A stretch of 29,168 nt of DNA from Candidatus Babelota bacterium (GTDB lineage Bacteria > Babelota > Babeliae > Babelales > Babelaceae), in assembly GCA_003174035.1 (NCBI GenBank), contig PRDV01000061.1, positions 1 through 29,168 of the forward strand, written 5' to 3'. Positions 15,270 through 25,600 of this stretch are shown here, piece by piece. Position 1 is the stretch's first letter, and the number at the start of each line of letters is the position of its first letter. The translations under genes and the position numbers were made by a program. The notes beneath the pieces are model-generated. The model made no database searches, was not told the DNA's origin, and saw only the letters and a program-made list of their open reading frames with translations.

Positions 15270-16064
15270 TTATTCAAACATTGCAAGCGATGCTGATTGG
15301 GATGCAAATCCCGGCATACGCCTATCAACTTCTTGAAGCTCATAACGGCTGCGATCATAGAAGGCAAAGAGTTCTCCTACCCCTTTAAGAGCAAGAGCTC
15401 GCATGCCATCATACTGATCCCAGGTTAACGGAAAGCGCTCAGCTGAACCTTGAATTTCAATAACTTTCCCCGTTCGGGTAAGCACAAAATTAAAATCCGC
15501 TTCAGTGGCACTATCTTCCATAAAATCTAAATCAAGCAGCGGAAGGTCATGAGTTATTCCCACCGAAACTGCTGCCAATTCATCAATCAAGAGCTCTTTA
15601 CTTATTAAGCCTTCTGCAAGCCAGTTAACTTGCGCTGCACGAAGTGCTAAATAAGCACCGGTAATACAGGCGATACGAGTACCCCCATCAGCTTGTAGAA
15701 CATCGCAATCAAGAAAGACCGTTTGTTCACCCAAAACATCAAGATTAGCAACCGACCGCAAAGATCTCCCGATAAGACGAGAAATTTCGATGGTACGGCC
15801 ACTTCGTTTATTAGCAGTAACCTCACGCACTGTGCGGATCGGTGTTGATGCAGGCAGGAGTGAATACTCTGCGGTTAACCAACCCGTCCTTTTTCCGCGT
15901 AAAAAGTGCGGAACCCCTTGCTGAAGAGTTACTGAGCATAATACTTTAGTATTGCCCATTTCAAAAAGTGTCGAACCCGATGCATATTTAAAAATATCAT
16001 AGGTTACGCGTAAAGGCCTTAGCTGATCATGTGCTCGCTGGCCGGATCGAAGGAATTTGCTCAT
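15270..16064 (-). CDS. rph: Ribonuclease PH
   Basis: RNase PH is a phosphorolytic 3'-5' exoribonuclease that trims tRNA 3' ends in the cytosol. The 264 residues contain the family signatures: GWLTAEYSLLPAS at 61-73, RTVREV...SGRTIEISRLIGRSLR at 77-103, and the phosphate-binding QADGGTRIACITGAY at 124-138. Length is about 20 residues above the usual 238-245, due to a tail (ELQEVDRRMPGFASQSAS) with no obvious domain. The ATG at 16064 is 12 bases after the pnp stop, so it is in the same transcript. The ribosome binding site is weak (AGGTAG). It is the last gene before the terminator at 15225. Pairing of rph with pnp and a tRNA gene in one transcript is consistent with RNA-processing roles. Confidence 0.97.
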   Translation of the reverse strand: MSKFLRSGQRAHDQLRPLRVTYDIFKYASGSTLFEMGNTKVLCSVTLQQGVPHFLRGKRTGWLTAEYSLLPASTPIRTVREVTANKRSGRTIEISRLIGRSLRSVANLDVLGEQTVFLDCDVLQADGGTRIACITGAYLALRAAQVNWLAEGLISKELLIDELAAVSVGITHDLPLLDLDFMEDSATEADFNFVLTRTGKVIEIQGSAERFPLTWDQYDGMRALALKGVGELFAFYDRSRYELQEVDRRMPGFASQSASLAMFE

Positions 16065-16076
16065 TATACTACCTAT

Positions 16077-18152
16077 TTAAATGAGTTTTAAACGAATTCT
16101 ACCTGTACTTGGATCATAATCCAGTACTTCTACCGTTACCGGTTCTTCCACTTTCATCGTGGTCATAAAGTTAGCCGCTTTATCACGGGGCAACGCTGAA
16201 ACGTGCACGAGGCCATCAACGCCTGGTACGAGCTCAACAAAAACGCCGAATTCCGCTAACTTCTTAATGCGACCCTGGTATATGGCGCCTTTCTCAATCT
16301 GACCACCAAGTGTTTTTACCCAGTTCACCGCCAAATCAAGCTTAGGCCCAGGATGAGCAAAAATTTTGACGAGTCCGTCGTTTTCAATATCAATCGAGGA
16401 ACCAGTCTTCTCAATAATTTCACGAATAGTCTTACCACCCGTTCCAATAATAGCACCAATTTTATCAGTCGGCACTTTAAAGCTCACAATTTGTGGCACT
16501 AAATCAGATACTTTCGGGTTCGGTGCACTCATTACCTTGCGCATTTCCCCTAAGATATGTAAACGTCCTTTTTTGGCCTGCTCTAAAGCACGCTCAAATA
16601 CTGCACGCTCAAGGCCATGCTTAGCTTTGATATCCATCTGGATAGCGGTAATACCGCGATCGGTCCCCGTCACCTTAAAATCCATTAAGCCAAAAGCATC
16701 TTCTATGCCTGCAATATCGGAGAGCACTTGGAATTTGCCTTCTTTATTTTGCAGAAGGCCCATCGCCACACCGCTCACCATACTGCTGATCGGAACACCT
16801 GCATTCATGAGCGCCATGGTAGCCCCACAGGTTGTTGCCATTGAGGTAGACCCATCAGATTCAAGCATATCGGCAACGATACGAATCGTGTAAGGAAAAT
16901 CAGTCTCACTCGGTAGTACTTGGCGTATGGCAGAAGCTGCTAAATAGCCATGACCCACTTCACGACGGCCAGGGGCTCGCATACCACGCACTTCACCCAC
17001 CGAAAATGGTGGCATATTGTAGTGCAGCATAAAAGAGTTCTCTGTTGGCTCAGTCATAATATCTTCAATACGTTGCTCATCCGCACCACCGCCGAGCGTA
17101 ACGCTCACCAGTGCCTGCGTTCTTCCTCGCTGAAAGAGTGCCGATCCATGATTGAATGGTAAAAGACCCACTTCCACATAAATTCTTCGTATTTCATCAA
17201 AGGCACGATTATCAACACGCTTATTGCGCTTAAAGCTGTCTTCAGTTATGACCATTTCAAGTACTTCATCAAAGACATATTGAAGGAAGGTACGAGAAAT
17301 TTTAAGCTCCTCAGCTTCTTTTTCATAGGTCGCAAAAAAGCTTTGCTTGAGCTGATCCATAGCATTACTGCGCTCAACTTTGTCAGCAATATACATGGTA
17401 GAAACCGTCGCTGGGGTTAAAAACTCTTCAGCTCGTTTTCTCCAGAGTGACCAATCAAATTGGTCAACAATTTCATATTTAGGTTCGCCCACTTCCTTTT
17501 GAATCTCTTTCTGCCAAGCCACCTGCTTTTTAATGGTATCATGGGCAAGAAAGAGCACATCGATAAATTCAGCTTCTGAAATTTGATTACAGGATCCTTC
17601 AACCATAACGATGCCATCTGCAGTCCCTGCAACCGTAATTTTCACATCGGAAGCTTGGATCTGCGACCACGTTGGATTCACGACCCATTGCCCTTCAATG
17701 CGTGCAACATCTGCTGCACCAAGAGGCCCCAAAAAGGGAATCTTTGAGATGGAAAGTGCAAGCGATGACGCAATTAAGGAAAGCGTATAGGGCGCATGCT
17801 CTTTATCAACAGAATAGACCGTAGTAAGGATCTGTAGTTGGTCAAAGAAATTTACCGGGAATAATGGCCGAATTGAACGATCAGTTAAACGAGCAACGAG
17901 GACTTCTCGATCGGAAAATTTGCCTTCTCTCTTAAAATAACCCCCAGGAATCTTACCTGCGGCAGAATATAATTCACGATAATCAACGGTCAAGGGTAGA
18001 AAGCCGGGAAAATCAGTACTAGGTGCCGAAACAACCGTTGATAATACCACCGTACCACCCTGTTGCAGCCAAATTGCTCCATCAGCCTGTTGTGCGTATT
18101 TACCCGTTGTTACCTCATAGCCGAAGTCAGGCAAAAAAAATTTTTTTTCCAT
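16077..18152 (-). CDS. pnp: Polyribonucleotide nucleotidyltransferase (PNPase)
   Basis: PNPase degrades RNA from the 3' end with phosphate and is a trimer, often part of the degradosome. The ~691-residue product has the full order: a first RNase PH domain (from MEKKFFLPDFGYEVTTGKYA), an all-helical linker, a second RNase PH domain with FSVGEVRGMRAPGRREVGHG and the catalytic segment TGTDRGITAIQMDIK, a KH domain with the GTGG loop (IGAIIGTGGKTIREIIEKTG), and an S1 domain (YQGRIKKLAEFGVFVELVPG). It ends right after S1 (GRIRLKLI) with no C-terminal tail. A TTG three bases upstream (18155) could also start; I take the ATG at 18152. RBS AAGGA precedes. The rpsO-pnp order is the one known from E. 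coli, with only 11 bases between them. Confidence 0.97.
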   Translation of the reverse strand: MEKKFFLPDFGYEVTTGKYAQQADGAIWLQQGGTVVLSTVVSAPSTDFPGFLPLTVDYRELYSAAGKIPGGYFKREGKFSDREVLVARLTDRSIRPLFPVNFFDQLQILTTVYSVDKEHAPYTLSLIASSLALSISKIPFLGPLGAADVARIEGQWVVNPTWSQIQASDVKITVAGTADGIVMVEGSCNQISEAEFIDVLFLAHDTIKKQVAWQKEIQKEVGEPKYEIVDQFDWSLWRKRAEEFLTPATVSTMYIADKVERSNAMDQLKQSFFATYEKEAEELKISRTFLQYVFDEVLEMVITEDSFKRNKRVDNRAFDEIRRIYVEVGLLPFNHGSALFQRGRTQALVSVTLGGGADEQRIEDIMTEPTENSFMLHYNMPPFSVGEVRGMRAPGRREVGHGYLAASAIRQVLPSETDFPYTIRIVADMLESDGSTSMATTCGATMALMNAGVPISSMVSGVAMGLLQNKEGKFQVLSDIAGIEDAFGLMDFKVTGTDRGITAIQMDIKAKHGLERAVFERALEQAKKGRLHILGEMRKVMSAPNPKVSDLVPQIVSFKVPTDKIGAIIGTGGKTIREIIEKTGSSIDIENDGLVKIFAHPGPKLDLAVNWVKTLGGQIEKGAIYQGRIKKLAEFGVFVELVPGVDGLVHVSALPRDKAANFMTTMKVEEPVTVEVLDYDPSTGRIRLKLI

Positions 18153-18163
18153 CAAGCGGTTCC

Positions 18164-18424
18164 TTATTTTCGTAAGCCCAGACGACTAATCAATTCTTTG
18201 TATTTAGTTTCATCATTTTTTTCAAGATACCGTAAATAACGGCGGCGTTGGCCTACCAAAAGCAGTAATCCCCGTTTTGAGCTAAAGTCCTTCGCATGTG
18301 TTTTTAAATGCTCAGTTAAATATTTAATCCGATCACTCATAAGGGCAATTTGCACCTCCATTGATCCGGTATCCTGCGCATGTTGTTTAAAATCGGCAAT
18401 TATTGCTGATTTATTCTGTGCCAT
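18164..18424 (-). CDS. rpsO: 30S ribosomal protein S15
   Basis: S15 is a primary 16S rRNA-binding protein of the small subunit platform. The product (86 residues; family ~88) has the canonical sequence: DFKQHAQDTGSMEVQIALMS near 11-30, LTEHLKTHAKDFSSKRGLL at 36-54 and the rRNA-binding GQRRRYLRYLEKND at about 58-71. RBS AAGGAG lies 9 bases before the ATG. Upstream, between the tRNA and this gene, sits an array of 13-bp palindromes (18468-18509). In E. coli S15 represses its own translation through a leader pseudoknot; whether the palindromes serve a similar purpose here is unknown. Confidence 0.97.
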   Translation of the reverse strand: MAQNKSAIIADFKQHAQDTGSMEVQIALMSDRIKYLTEHLKTHAKDFSSKRGLLLLVGQRRRYLRYLEKNDETKYKELISRLGLRK

Positions 18425-18467
18425 TGTTTATAACTCCTTGTACAATCAGTACTTCTATCATTCATTT

Positions 18468-18509
18468 CAAAATCGTCTGCTCAGACATCGTCTGCTCAGA
18501 TACTATCTG
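18468..18509. repeat. Array of 13-bp CAGA...TCTG palindromes between tRNA-Val and rpsO
   Basis: CAGATACTATCTG (18497-18509) and CAGACATCGTCTG (18482-18494) are separated by CT; a degenerate third unit CAAAATCGTCTG lies at 18468-18479, again separated by CT. The two intact units are the exact reverse complements of two units upstream of rpoB and occur in the same order relative to transcription. The array ends five bases from the tRNA 3' CCA. Confidence 0.85.
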
Positions 18510-18513
18510 TTTC

Positions 18514-18588
18514 TGGTAGGCGCAAGCGGATTTGAACCGCTGGCCCCTGCTACGTCAAAGCAGTGCTCTACCGCTGAGCTATGCGCCT
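18514..18588 (-). tRNA. tRNA-Val, anticodon GAC
   Basis: The - strand folds as a standard cloverleaf: acceptor AGGCGCA/TGCGCCT with seven perfect pairs; T8-A9; D arm GCTC...GAGC; anticodon stem CTGCT/AGCAG around TTGACGT, with GAC at positions 34-36 (reads valine codons GUC/GUU); a five-base variable loop; T arm AGCGG-TTCAAAT-CCGCT; A73; and an encoded CCA at 18514-18516. It starts eight bases after the rpoC stop, inside the operon, so it must be cut out of a longer transcript. Confidence 0.96.
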
Positions 18589-18596
18589 GTTTCTTA

Positions 18597-21500
18597 TTAC
18601 ACTTCTCTGCTTCTCGTATGCTTCCCCAAGTATTTGGCATTAAATGGTTTAATTCCGGTTCCTGCTGGAATCAGTTTACCTATAATAACATTTTCTTTCA
18701 AACCATAGAGATAATCAACTTGACCACCTACCGCCGCTTCGGCTAAAATTCGGGTCGTTTCTTGGAACGATGCTGCCGAAATAAAGCTTTCGGAAAGCGA
18801 AGATGCTATGGTAATCCCCATGAGAAGCGGTTTAGCAGCTGCTATTTTCTTACCTTCCGCCTGTAAGGCTTCATTTACCGTTTTAAAGTGAATACGATCA
18901 ACTCTATCCCCTATGAGGAAGTTGGTATCACCTGGATCAACAACACGTACCTTCCTGAGCATTTGGCGCACAATAAGCTCAATATGCCTATCGTTAATAT
19001 CAATACCCTGGAGTCGGTAAATCTGCTGTATCTGATTCACTAAATACCGTTGCAGCACATCAGGCCCCAATATTCTCAATAAGTCATGCAGGATAGGAGT
19101 ACCCGAGGTAATCTGATCACCTGCGCTTACTCTATCACCATTAAGGACGTTAACCTGTTTACCACGCGGTATCAAATAATCAAAGGTTTGCTCTCCATTG
19201 GTAATGGAGATTTTTCTTTGTCCACGCTGAATACCCCCAAATACCACTTCCCCATCAATATCTGCAAGAATTGCAGGTTCTTTTGGCATACGTGCTTCAA
19301 AGAGCTCGGCGATACGAGGAAGACCCCCGGTAATATCCTTAGTTCTTGTTGCTTCACGCGGCACTTTCACGAGAATTTCACCAACTTCTACTTTCTGGCC
19401 ATCTTCAACGGTTAAATAGGCATTCGTTGGTAAATAATACTGGGCAAGCTCTTCGCCTTTATCATTCATAATAGCTATGGCTGGCTGGTATTCACCTTTA
19501 TGCTCAACCACCATTTTTGCGGATCGTCGCGTTGTTTCATCAAACCGCTCACGCACCGTTACGTTATCAATCAAATCAAGATATTTCACCGTACCTTTTT
19601 GTTCGGTCAAAAGTACCTTGTTGTTACCATCCCACTGCGCAAGCAGGGTACCCGGTGCTACTTTTTGCCCATCAACTACCAGCAGGTTTGCACCATATTC
19701 AAGGTCATAGCGTTGCAGTTCACGCCCATCTGGCGAAAGCACCAGAAGTTTCGCTTTACGGCTGAGTACAACATTCTTGCCTTCACGATTGGTTACCGTA
19801 CGGCTATCGCGCAGAGTCACAATCCCTTCGAATTTCGAAACGAAAGATGATTGTTCCGCGACACTTGCAATACCCCCTACGTGGAATGTTCTCATAGTAA
19901 GCTGTGTTCCCGGTTCACCAATGGATTGAGCTGCAATGATTCCTACTGTTGCGCCCACATCAGCTAATTCGCCGCGGGATAAATCTATACCATAGCACAC
20001 GGCACAGACGCCCCGTTTTGCTTGGCAGACCAACGTTGATCGAATCGGTATCTTCGAAAGTGAAGAATCACTAATCCTTTCAATATCATCACGCATTACA
20101 GGATCACCTTGCTTTAAAATAATCTGGCCGGAAACGGGATCTTTCACATCAGTCGCCGCGATTCTTCCAAATACGCGTGCGCCAAGGCCGTAAAGGACAT
20201 CCCCACCTTCCTTCAAATCTTCAATATTAACCGAGCCTAATGTTTTGCAATCCTGCATGGAAATAACCACGTCCTGAGCTACGTCAACTAAACGTCGGGT
20301 AAGATACCCGGAGTTTGCTGTCTTAAGCGCCGTATCAGCCTGACCTTTACGCGCACCGTGGGTAGAGATGAAGTACTCAAATACGCTTAAGCCCTGTCTA
20401 AAGTTTGTCTTAACCGGGGTTTCCATAATTTCACCGGATGGTTTTGCCATCAAACCTCTCATCCCCACGAGCTGGCGAATTTGCTCTTTGGATCCACGAG
20501 CTCCTGATTCGAGCATCATAAATATCGGATTGAATGGCTGGAAATCTTTTTCCGCATTCACATAGGAGGTACTATCAAGTCGCTCAAGATCCTTGGTCAC
20601 CTGCGAAGCCACCTCAGCGGTCGCATTTGACCATAAACTCAGCACTTTATTATAGCGCTCTCCATTGGTAATAACCCCATCCATATACAGCTGTTCAATT
20701 TTTTGAACCTCTTTTTCTGCTTTAGCGATGATCTCATCTTTTTTTGCCGGCACAATAAGGTTATTAATAGCAAATGAGATACCTGCCATCGTTGAGTTAT
20801 AAAAGCCAAGCTTTTTGATACGGTCAAGGCAACGTACGGTAGCCTCGCTTCCAAAGAAGCTATATACCCGCTCAACGAGCTTGGTCAAATCGCTTTTGGT
20901 CATAACTTTATTAACCCAAGCAAATTGAGAGCCCTGAGGCAACGCCTCGAAAAGCATAACCCTACCAACGGTGGTTTCAACAAGATCCCCATTGAGTCGT
21001 ACTTTAATACGGGCATGTAATTTTGCTTGGCCCATTTGATAGGCACTTACTACTTCAGCAGGGCTTGCAAATACAATGCCTTCACCCTGTTCCTGAAGAC
21101 GAACTTTGGTAATATAGTGTAAGCCCAAAACCATATCCTGAGTAGGTACCATTACCGGCCTACCATTAGCAGCTGAGAGAATATTCTGTGTTGAAAGAAT
21201 TAACGTAGATGATTCTTCTTTGGCATTTTTGCTTAATGGTACGTGAACCGCCATCTGGTCACCGTCAAAGTCAGCGTTATAGGCACCGCACACGAGTGGG
21301 TGAATTTTTATTGCTTTGCCATCCACCAAAATCGGATAAAATGCTTGTATACCAAGTCTGTGTAGAGTAGGAGCACGATTGAGTAGTACCGGATAGCCCT
21401 TCACAATATCTTCAAGAACGTCCCAAACTTCAGGAACTGATTCTTCCACCATGCGCTTAGCAACGCGTAAATTAGGGGCGATTTCCCGCTCAAGAAGTTC

Positions 21501-22667
21501 AGCAAACACGTGCGATTTAAAGAGCTCAAGCGCCATAATTTTTGGAAGTCCGCACTGATCGAGTCGCAATTCAGGATCGACGACAATCACCGAACGGCCT
21601 GAATAATCCACACGCTTACCGAGCAAGTTCTGTCTAAAACGACCCTGCTTACCTCTGAGCATTTCACTGAGCGATTTAAGTGGTCGACGATTAGGCCCAC
21701 GCACTGGCTGACCACGGCGGCCATTATCAATGAGCGCATCAACTGACTCTTGGAGCATACGCTTTTCATTTTTAATAATGACGGAAGGAGCTTCTATTTC
21801 TATAAGCCGTTGCAGACGAATATTTCTGTTAAGTACACGGCGATAGAGTTCATTCAAATCTGAGCTTGCAAACCTGCCACCTTCTAAAGGCACTAAGGGC
21901 CTTAAGTCAGGCGGAAGCACTGGTAAGATAGTCATAACCATCCATTCAGGTCTTAGATTCCCCTGAATAAGGCTTCTGATCACCTTAATGCGGCGCAAAA
22001 TTTTATGACGAGATGCTACTGAAACGATCTTGGTATAGTCATCCTCAAGCTTTGCAACTTCTTGATGCAGATCAACCAATGCAAGAGCCTGCTTGATAGC
22101 TTCAGCACCTGTTTCAGCTGCAAACTCATGATCTTCAGGATGCGCATCGAGATATCCTTCGTATTCAGCAGTTGATAGTAAGAACTTACGAGGATACGGT
22201 GACTTACCTTGATGAATTACCATATACGCATCAAAATAAATTACGCGTTCAAGATCTTTGATAGCCATATCCATAATAAGGCCCAAATAACTTGGAATCC
22301 CTTTGAGATACCAAATATGGCAAACGGGTGCTACTAATTCAATATGCCCCATCCGTTCGCGTCGAACGCGGGCTTGTATAACTTCAACACCACATTTCTC
22401 ACAGGTAATACCGCGGTGTTTCATCCGCTTATATTTACCACAGTTGCATTCCCAATCTTTCACGGGACCAAAAATGCGAGCGCAAAAGAGCCCGTCCCGT
22501 TCAGGTTTCAAGGTTCTATAGTTAATAGTTTCGATCTTTTTAACTTCTCCATACGACAATGATCGTATTTTATCAGGAGAGGCAAGACCGATTTTTAATG
22601 CATTAAACTGCGCAGTATTAATATACTCGCGAAACCGCTCAAGCAGTTGGCTACGTTGGTTACTCAC
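18597..22667 (-). CDS. rpoC: DNA-directed RNA polymerase subunit beta' (RpoC)
   Basis: RpoC is the catalytic clamp subunit of RNA polymerase. In its 1356 residues the first zinc site is C74/C76/C89/C92 (WECNCGKYKRMKHRGITCEK), the catalytic Mg loop is NADFDGDQM at 464-472, the bridge-helix/trigger-loop region is around 720-790 (MLESGARGSKEQIRQLVGMR, then THGARKGQADTALKTANSGY), and the second zinc site is C807/C881/C888/C891. No large lineage insert like the one in E. coli beta' was seen. The ATG overlaps the end of rpoB by eight bases, implying coupled translation and 1:1 assembly. The stop is eight bases before tRNA-Val. Confidence 0.98.
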   Translation of the reverse strand: MSNQRSQLLERFREYINTAQFNALKIGLASPDKIRSLSYGEVKKIETINYRTLKPERDGLFCARIFGPVKDWECNCGKYKRMKHRGITCEKCGVEVIQARVRRERMGHIELVAPVCHIWYLKGIPSYLGLIMDMAIKDLERVIYFDAYMVIHQGKSPYPRKFLLSTAEYEGYLDAHPEDHEFAAETGAEAIKQALALVDLHQEVAKLEDDYTKIVSVASRHKILRRIKVIRSLIQGNLRPEWMVMTILPVLPPDLRPLVPLEGGRFASSDLNELYRRVLNRNIRLQRLIEIEAPSVIIKNEKRMLQESVDALIDNGRRGQPVRGPNRRPLKSLSEMLRGKQGRFRQNLLGKRVDYSGRSVIVVDPELRLDQCGLPKIMALELFKSHVFAELLEREIAPNLRVAKRMVEESVPEVWDVLEDIVKGYPVLLNRAPTLHRLGIQAFYPILVDGKAIKIHPLVCGAYNADFDGDQMAVHVPLSKNAKEESSTLILSTQNILSAANGRPVMVPTQDMVLGLHYITKVRLQEQGEGIVFASPAEVVSAYQMGQAKLHARIKVRLNGDLVETTVGRVMLFEALPQGSQFAWVNKVMTKSDLTKLVERVYSFFGSEATVRCLDRIKKLGFYNSTMAGISFAINNLIVPAKKDEIIAKAEKEVQKIEQLYMDGVITNGERYNKVLSLWSNATAEVASQVTKDLERLDSTSYVNAEKDFQPFNPIFMMLESGARGSKEQIRQLVGMRGLMAKPSGEIMETPVKTNFRQGLSVFEYFISTHGARKGQADTALKTANSGYLTRRLVDVAQDVVISMQDCKTLGSVNIEDLKEGGDVLYGLGARVFGRIAATDVKDPVSGQIILKQGDPVMRDDIERISDSSLSKIPIRSTLVCQAKRGVCAVCYGIDLSRGELADVGATVGIIAAQSIGEPGTQLTMRTFHVGGIASVAEQSSFVSKFEGIVTLRDSRTVTNREGKNVVLSRKAKLLVLSPDGRELQRYDLEYGANLLVVDGQKVAPGTLLAQWDGNNKVLLTEQKGTVKYLDLIDNVTVRERFDETTRRSAKMVVEHKGEYQPAIAIMNDKGEELAQYYLPTNAYLTVEDGQKVEVGEILVKVPREATRTKDITGGLPRIAELFEARMPKEPAILADIDGEVVFGGIQRGQRKISITNGEQTFDYLIPRGKQVNVLNGDRVSAGDQITSGTPILHDLLRILGPDVLQRYLVNQIQQIYRLQGIDINDRHIELIVRQMLRKVRVVDPGDTNFLIGDRVDRIHFKTVNEALQAEGKKIAAAKPLLMGITIASSLSESFISAASFQETTRILAEAAVGGQVDYLYGLKENVIIGKLIPAGTGIKPFNAKYLGKHTRSREV

Positions 22668-25600
22668 TGACTTCCTCCTTGCCGCTCTTAAAGAGATCTA
22701 TTCTCAACCCTAAGCTTTGAAGTTCTTTAATCAATACGTTAAATGATTCTGGAAGTCCTGGTTCTGGCACATCCTCATTTCTCACCAAGGCTTCATACAC
22801 CTTGTGGCGCCCTACCACGTCATCCGATTTATACGTCAACATTTCCTGCAAGGTATAGGAAGCACCATGCGCTTCAAGTGCCCATACTTCCATTTCCCCG
22901 AAACGCTGACCACCCTGCTGCGCTTTACCGCCCAGTGGTTGTTGCGTTACCAGAGAGTATGGCCCGACTGAACGAGCATGCAGCTTATCGTCAACCATAT
23001 GGTTCAATTTCATTATATAAATATTACCAACCGTCACTGGCTGCGCAAAGAAGTCACCCGTACGACCATCTCGTATTCTATACGAACCGGTCATGGAGCC
23101 CTGCGTTGCCTTGATAAGCGGTTGAATATCCTTTTCAAAATCAGCGCCATCAAATACCGGAGTTGCAAAGCAAACACCCTCTTTGGCTGATCTGCGTGCC
23201 AGTTCTATAACTGCTTCATCGCCATATTTTTGTGCGTACTCAGCAATAAGCTCTTTACCATAAGCAACTTCAAGCTGTTTTTTTACTTCGCCTGTAGCCT
23301 GCTCTTTAAGAAGATCCCCGATCTGCTGACCAAAATTCTTTCCTGCAAAGCCTAATATCGTTTCTAAGATTTGCCCTACGTTCATACGAGAAGGCACACC
23401 CAGTGGATTGAGCACAATATCGACGGGGCTACCATCATCCATAAAGGGCATATCTTCTCGTGGTACAATCACTGACACCACACCTTTGTTTCCGTGGCGT
23501 CCTGCAACTTTATCACCCACCGATACATGCCGCTTCATTCCGATGTATACCTTAATCATTTTGATAACACCGGAAGGAAGTGGATCACCCTTTTTCAAGC
23601 GATTAATACGCTCTTCCTTAAGTCCTTGCAAAATACGAATCTGATTTTCAAGCGATGAGGTGAGATTCTCAACGAGCGCTGTGTTCTCTTTGCTCTTAGT
23701 TGATGAGAGCTCTTTAATTTTTGCAGCAACCATTTTTTCAAGCGCAGCTACATGCATTGCTGCATCTGCTTCAATACGCATCGTTTCAGCAGCTACCATT
23801 TCTTTATAGCGCTTATCCTTACGCATACCGCTTCGTGAGAAGATCTTCACATCAATAACGGTACCTTCAATTCCTGGTGGAACCCGCAGAGACGTATCGC
23901 GCACTTCGCGAGATTTTTCTCCAAAAATCGCCCGTAATAATTTTTCTTCTGGTGAATACTGAATATCACCTTTTAAGGTAACTTTACCTACCAAGATATC
24001 TCCCGGACGTACGCGCGTACCAATCCTGACGATACCGTCCTCATCAAGGCCGGTCAGGGCAGCTTCGCTCACGTTAGGAATATCGCGGGTAATTTCTTCA
24101 GGCCCCAGTTTGGTATCCCGTGCTTCTACGACGTATTCATCAATGTGCACCGACGTTAATACGTCTTCCGCCACTAAGCGTTTACTTAAGACAATCGCGT
24201 CCTCAAAGTTATAGCCGTGCCATGGCATGAAGGCAACATTGAGATTTGCGCCTAGTGCAAGTTCACCATTGAGTACTGAAGTACCATTACTTAAAATATC
24301 TCCCGCTTTGACACGATCACCGGTTTTAACGATCGGTGATTGGTGTATCCAGGTATAGTAACTGGAGCGCTGGAATTTTCTCAAATAGTACGTATCAACA
24401 CCCTGGCTCACCCAGTCATCGGTATTTTTAAATGAGGCCTCATCGACGCGGACCACAATTTTTTCAGAGGAAACGTACTCGACTACCCCATCATGCTTCG
24501 CCACAATCATAGCACCTGATGCACGGGCAATTTCTTGCTCCATGCCAGTACCTACTAAAGGCGCCTGCATTTTAATGATAGGAACAGCTTGCCGTTGCAT
24601 GTTCGATCCCATAAGTGCACGGGATGCGTCATCATGCTCTAAAAACGGAATGAGCGCCGTAGAAACCGATACAAGCTGCTTTGGTGAAAGATCAACATAA
24701 TCGATTTTCTGCGCGTCTGCATACAGGAAGTTCATTCCTTGACGAGCAAATACCATTTCTGTAGCAAGCTCTTTTGTTTTCTCATCAACGCTACTCGCTT
24801 GGGCTAAGAATTTATCGCTTTCCTCAAAAGCATCTAAAAAGACGACTTCATCAAGCAATTTACCTTTATTGACTGGTCGATACGCAGTCTCAATAAACCC
24901 AAGATCATTCACAAATGCATAGGTTGATAGTGACGAAATCAAACCGACGGTTTGACCTTCAGGCGTCTCGATAGGGCAAATACGACCATAGTGTGACGTA
25001 TGTACGTCCCGTATTTCGTAGGTTGCACGATCTTTCATCACACCCCCAGGCCCGAGAGCTGAGAGCCTTCTTTTATGGGCAATTTCTGAAAGTGGATTCG
25101 TTTGATCCATAAACTGGGATAACTGACCGGTACCAAAGAATTCTCTTAAAACAGCATTAAGCGGTTTGACATTAAGAAAATCTTGCGGCATAAGTGCGCC
25201 ATGCGTTTCTTGTATTCTAAAGCGCTCGCGCACAATACGCTCGATGCGCAATAATCCCACATAAATCTGATTATTAAGGAGCTCTCCTACCAAGCGCACA
25301 CGTCGGTTGCCCAAGTGATCGATATCATCAAGCTCACCTTCACCGCGTTCGCGAAGATTCACCAAATACTTAATAGTAGCCAGAATATCTTCCTTAGTAA
25401 GCGTAGCAACGGACTCATCTATGGAGAGTCCTAGTTTGCGATTCATGCGAATACGGCCCACTTTGGTAAGATCGTATAAGCGTCCATTAAAAAATGAACC
25501 ATAGAGCCGCTCTTTAACTTCTTCGATAGATGCACTATCACCTGGCCAGACTTTGGTATGAATTTCCTTGAGAGCATCCTCTTCGGTATAACAACGATCC

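Noticed and set aside
18438..18746. + strand open frame of 102 codons across the tRNA and the end of rpoC
   Set aside because: It overlaps a perfect tRNA and the palindrome array on the other strand and encodes no recognisable protein.
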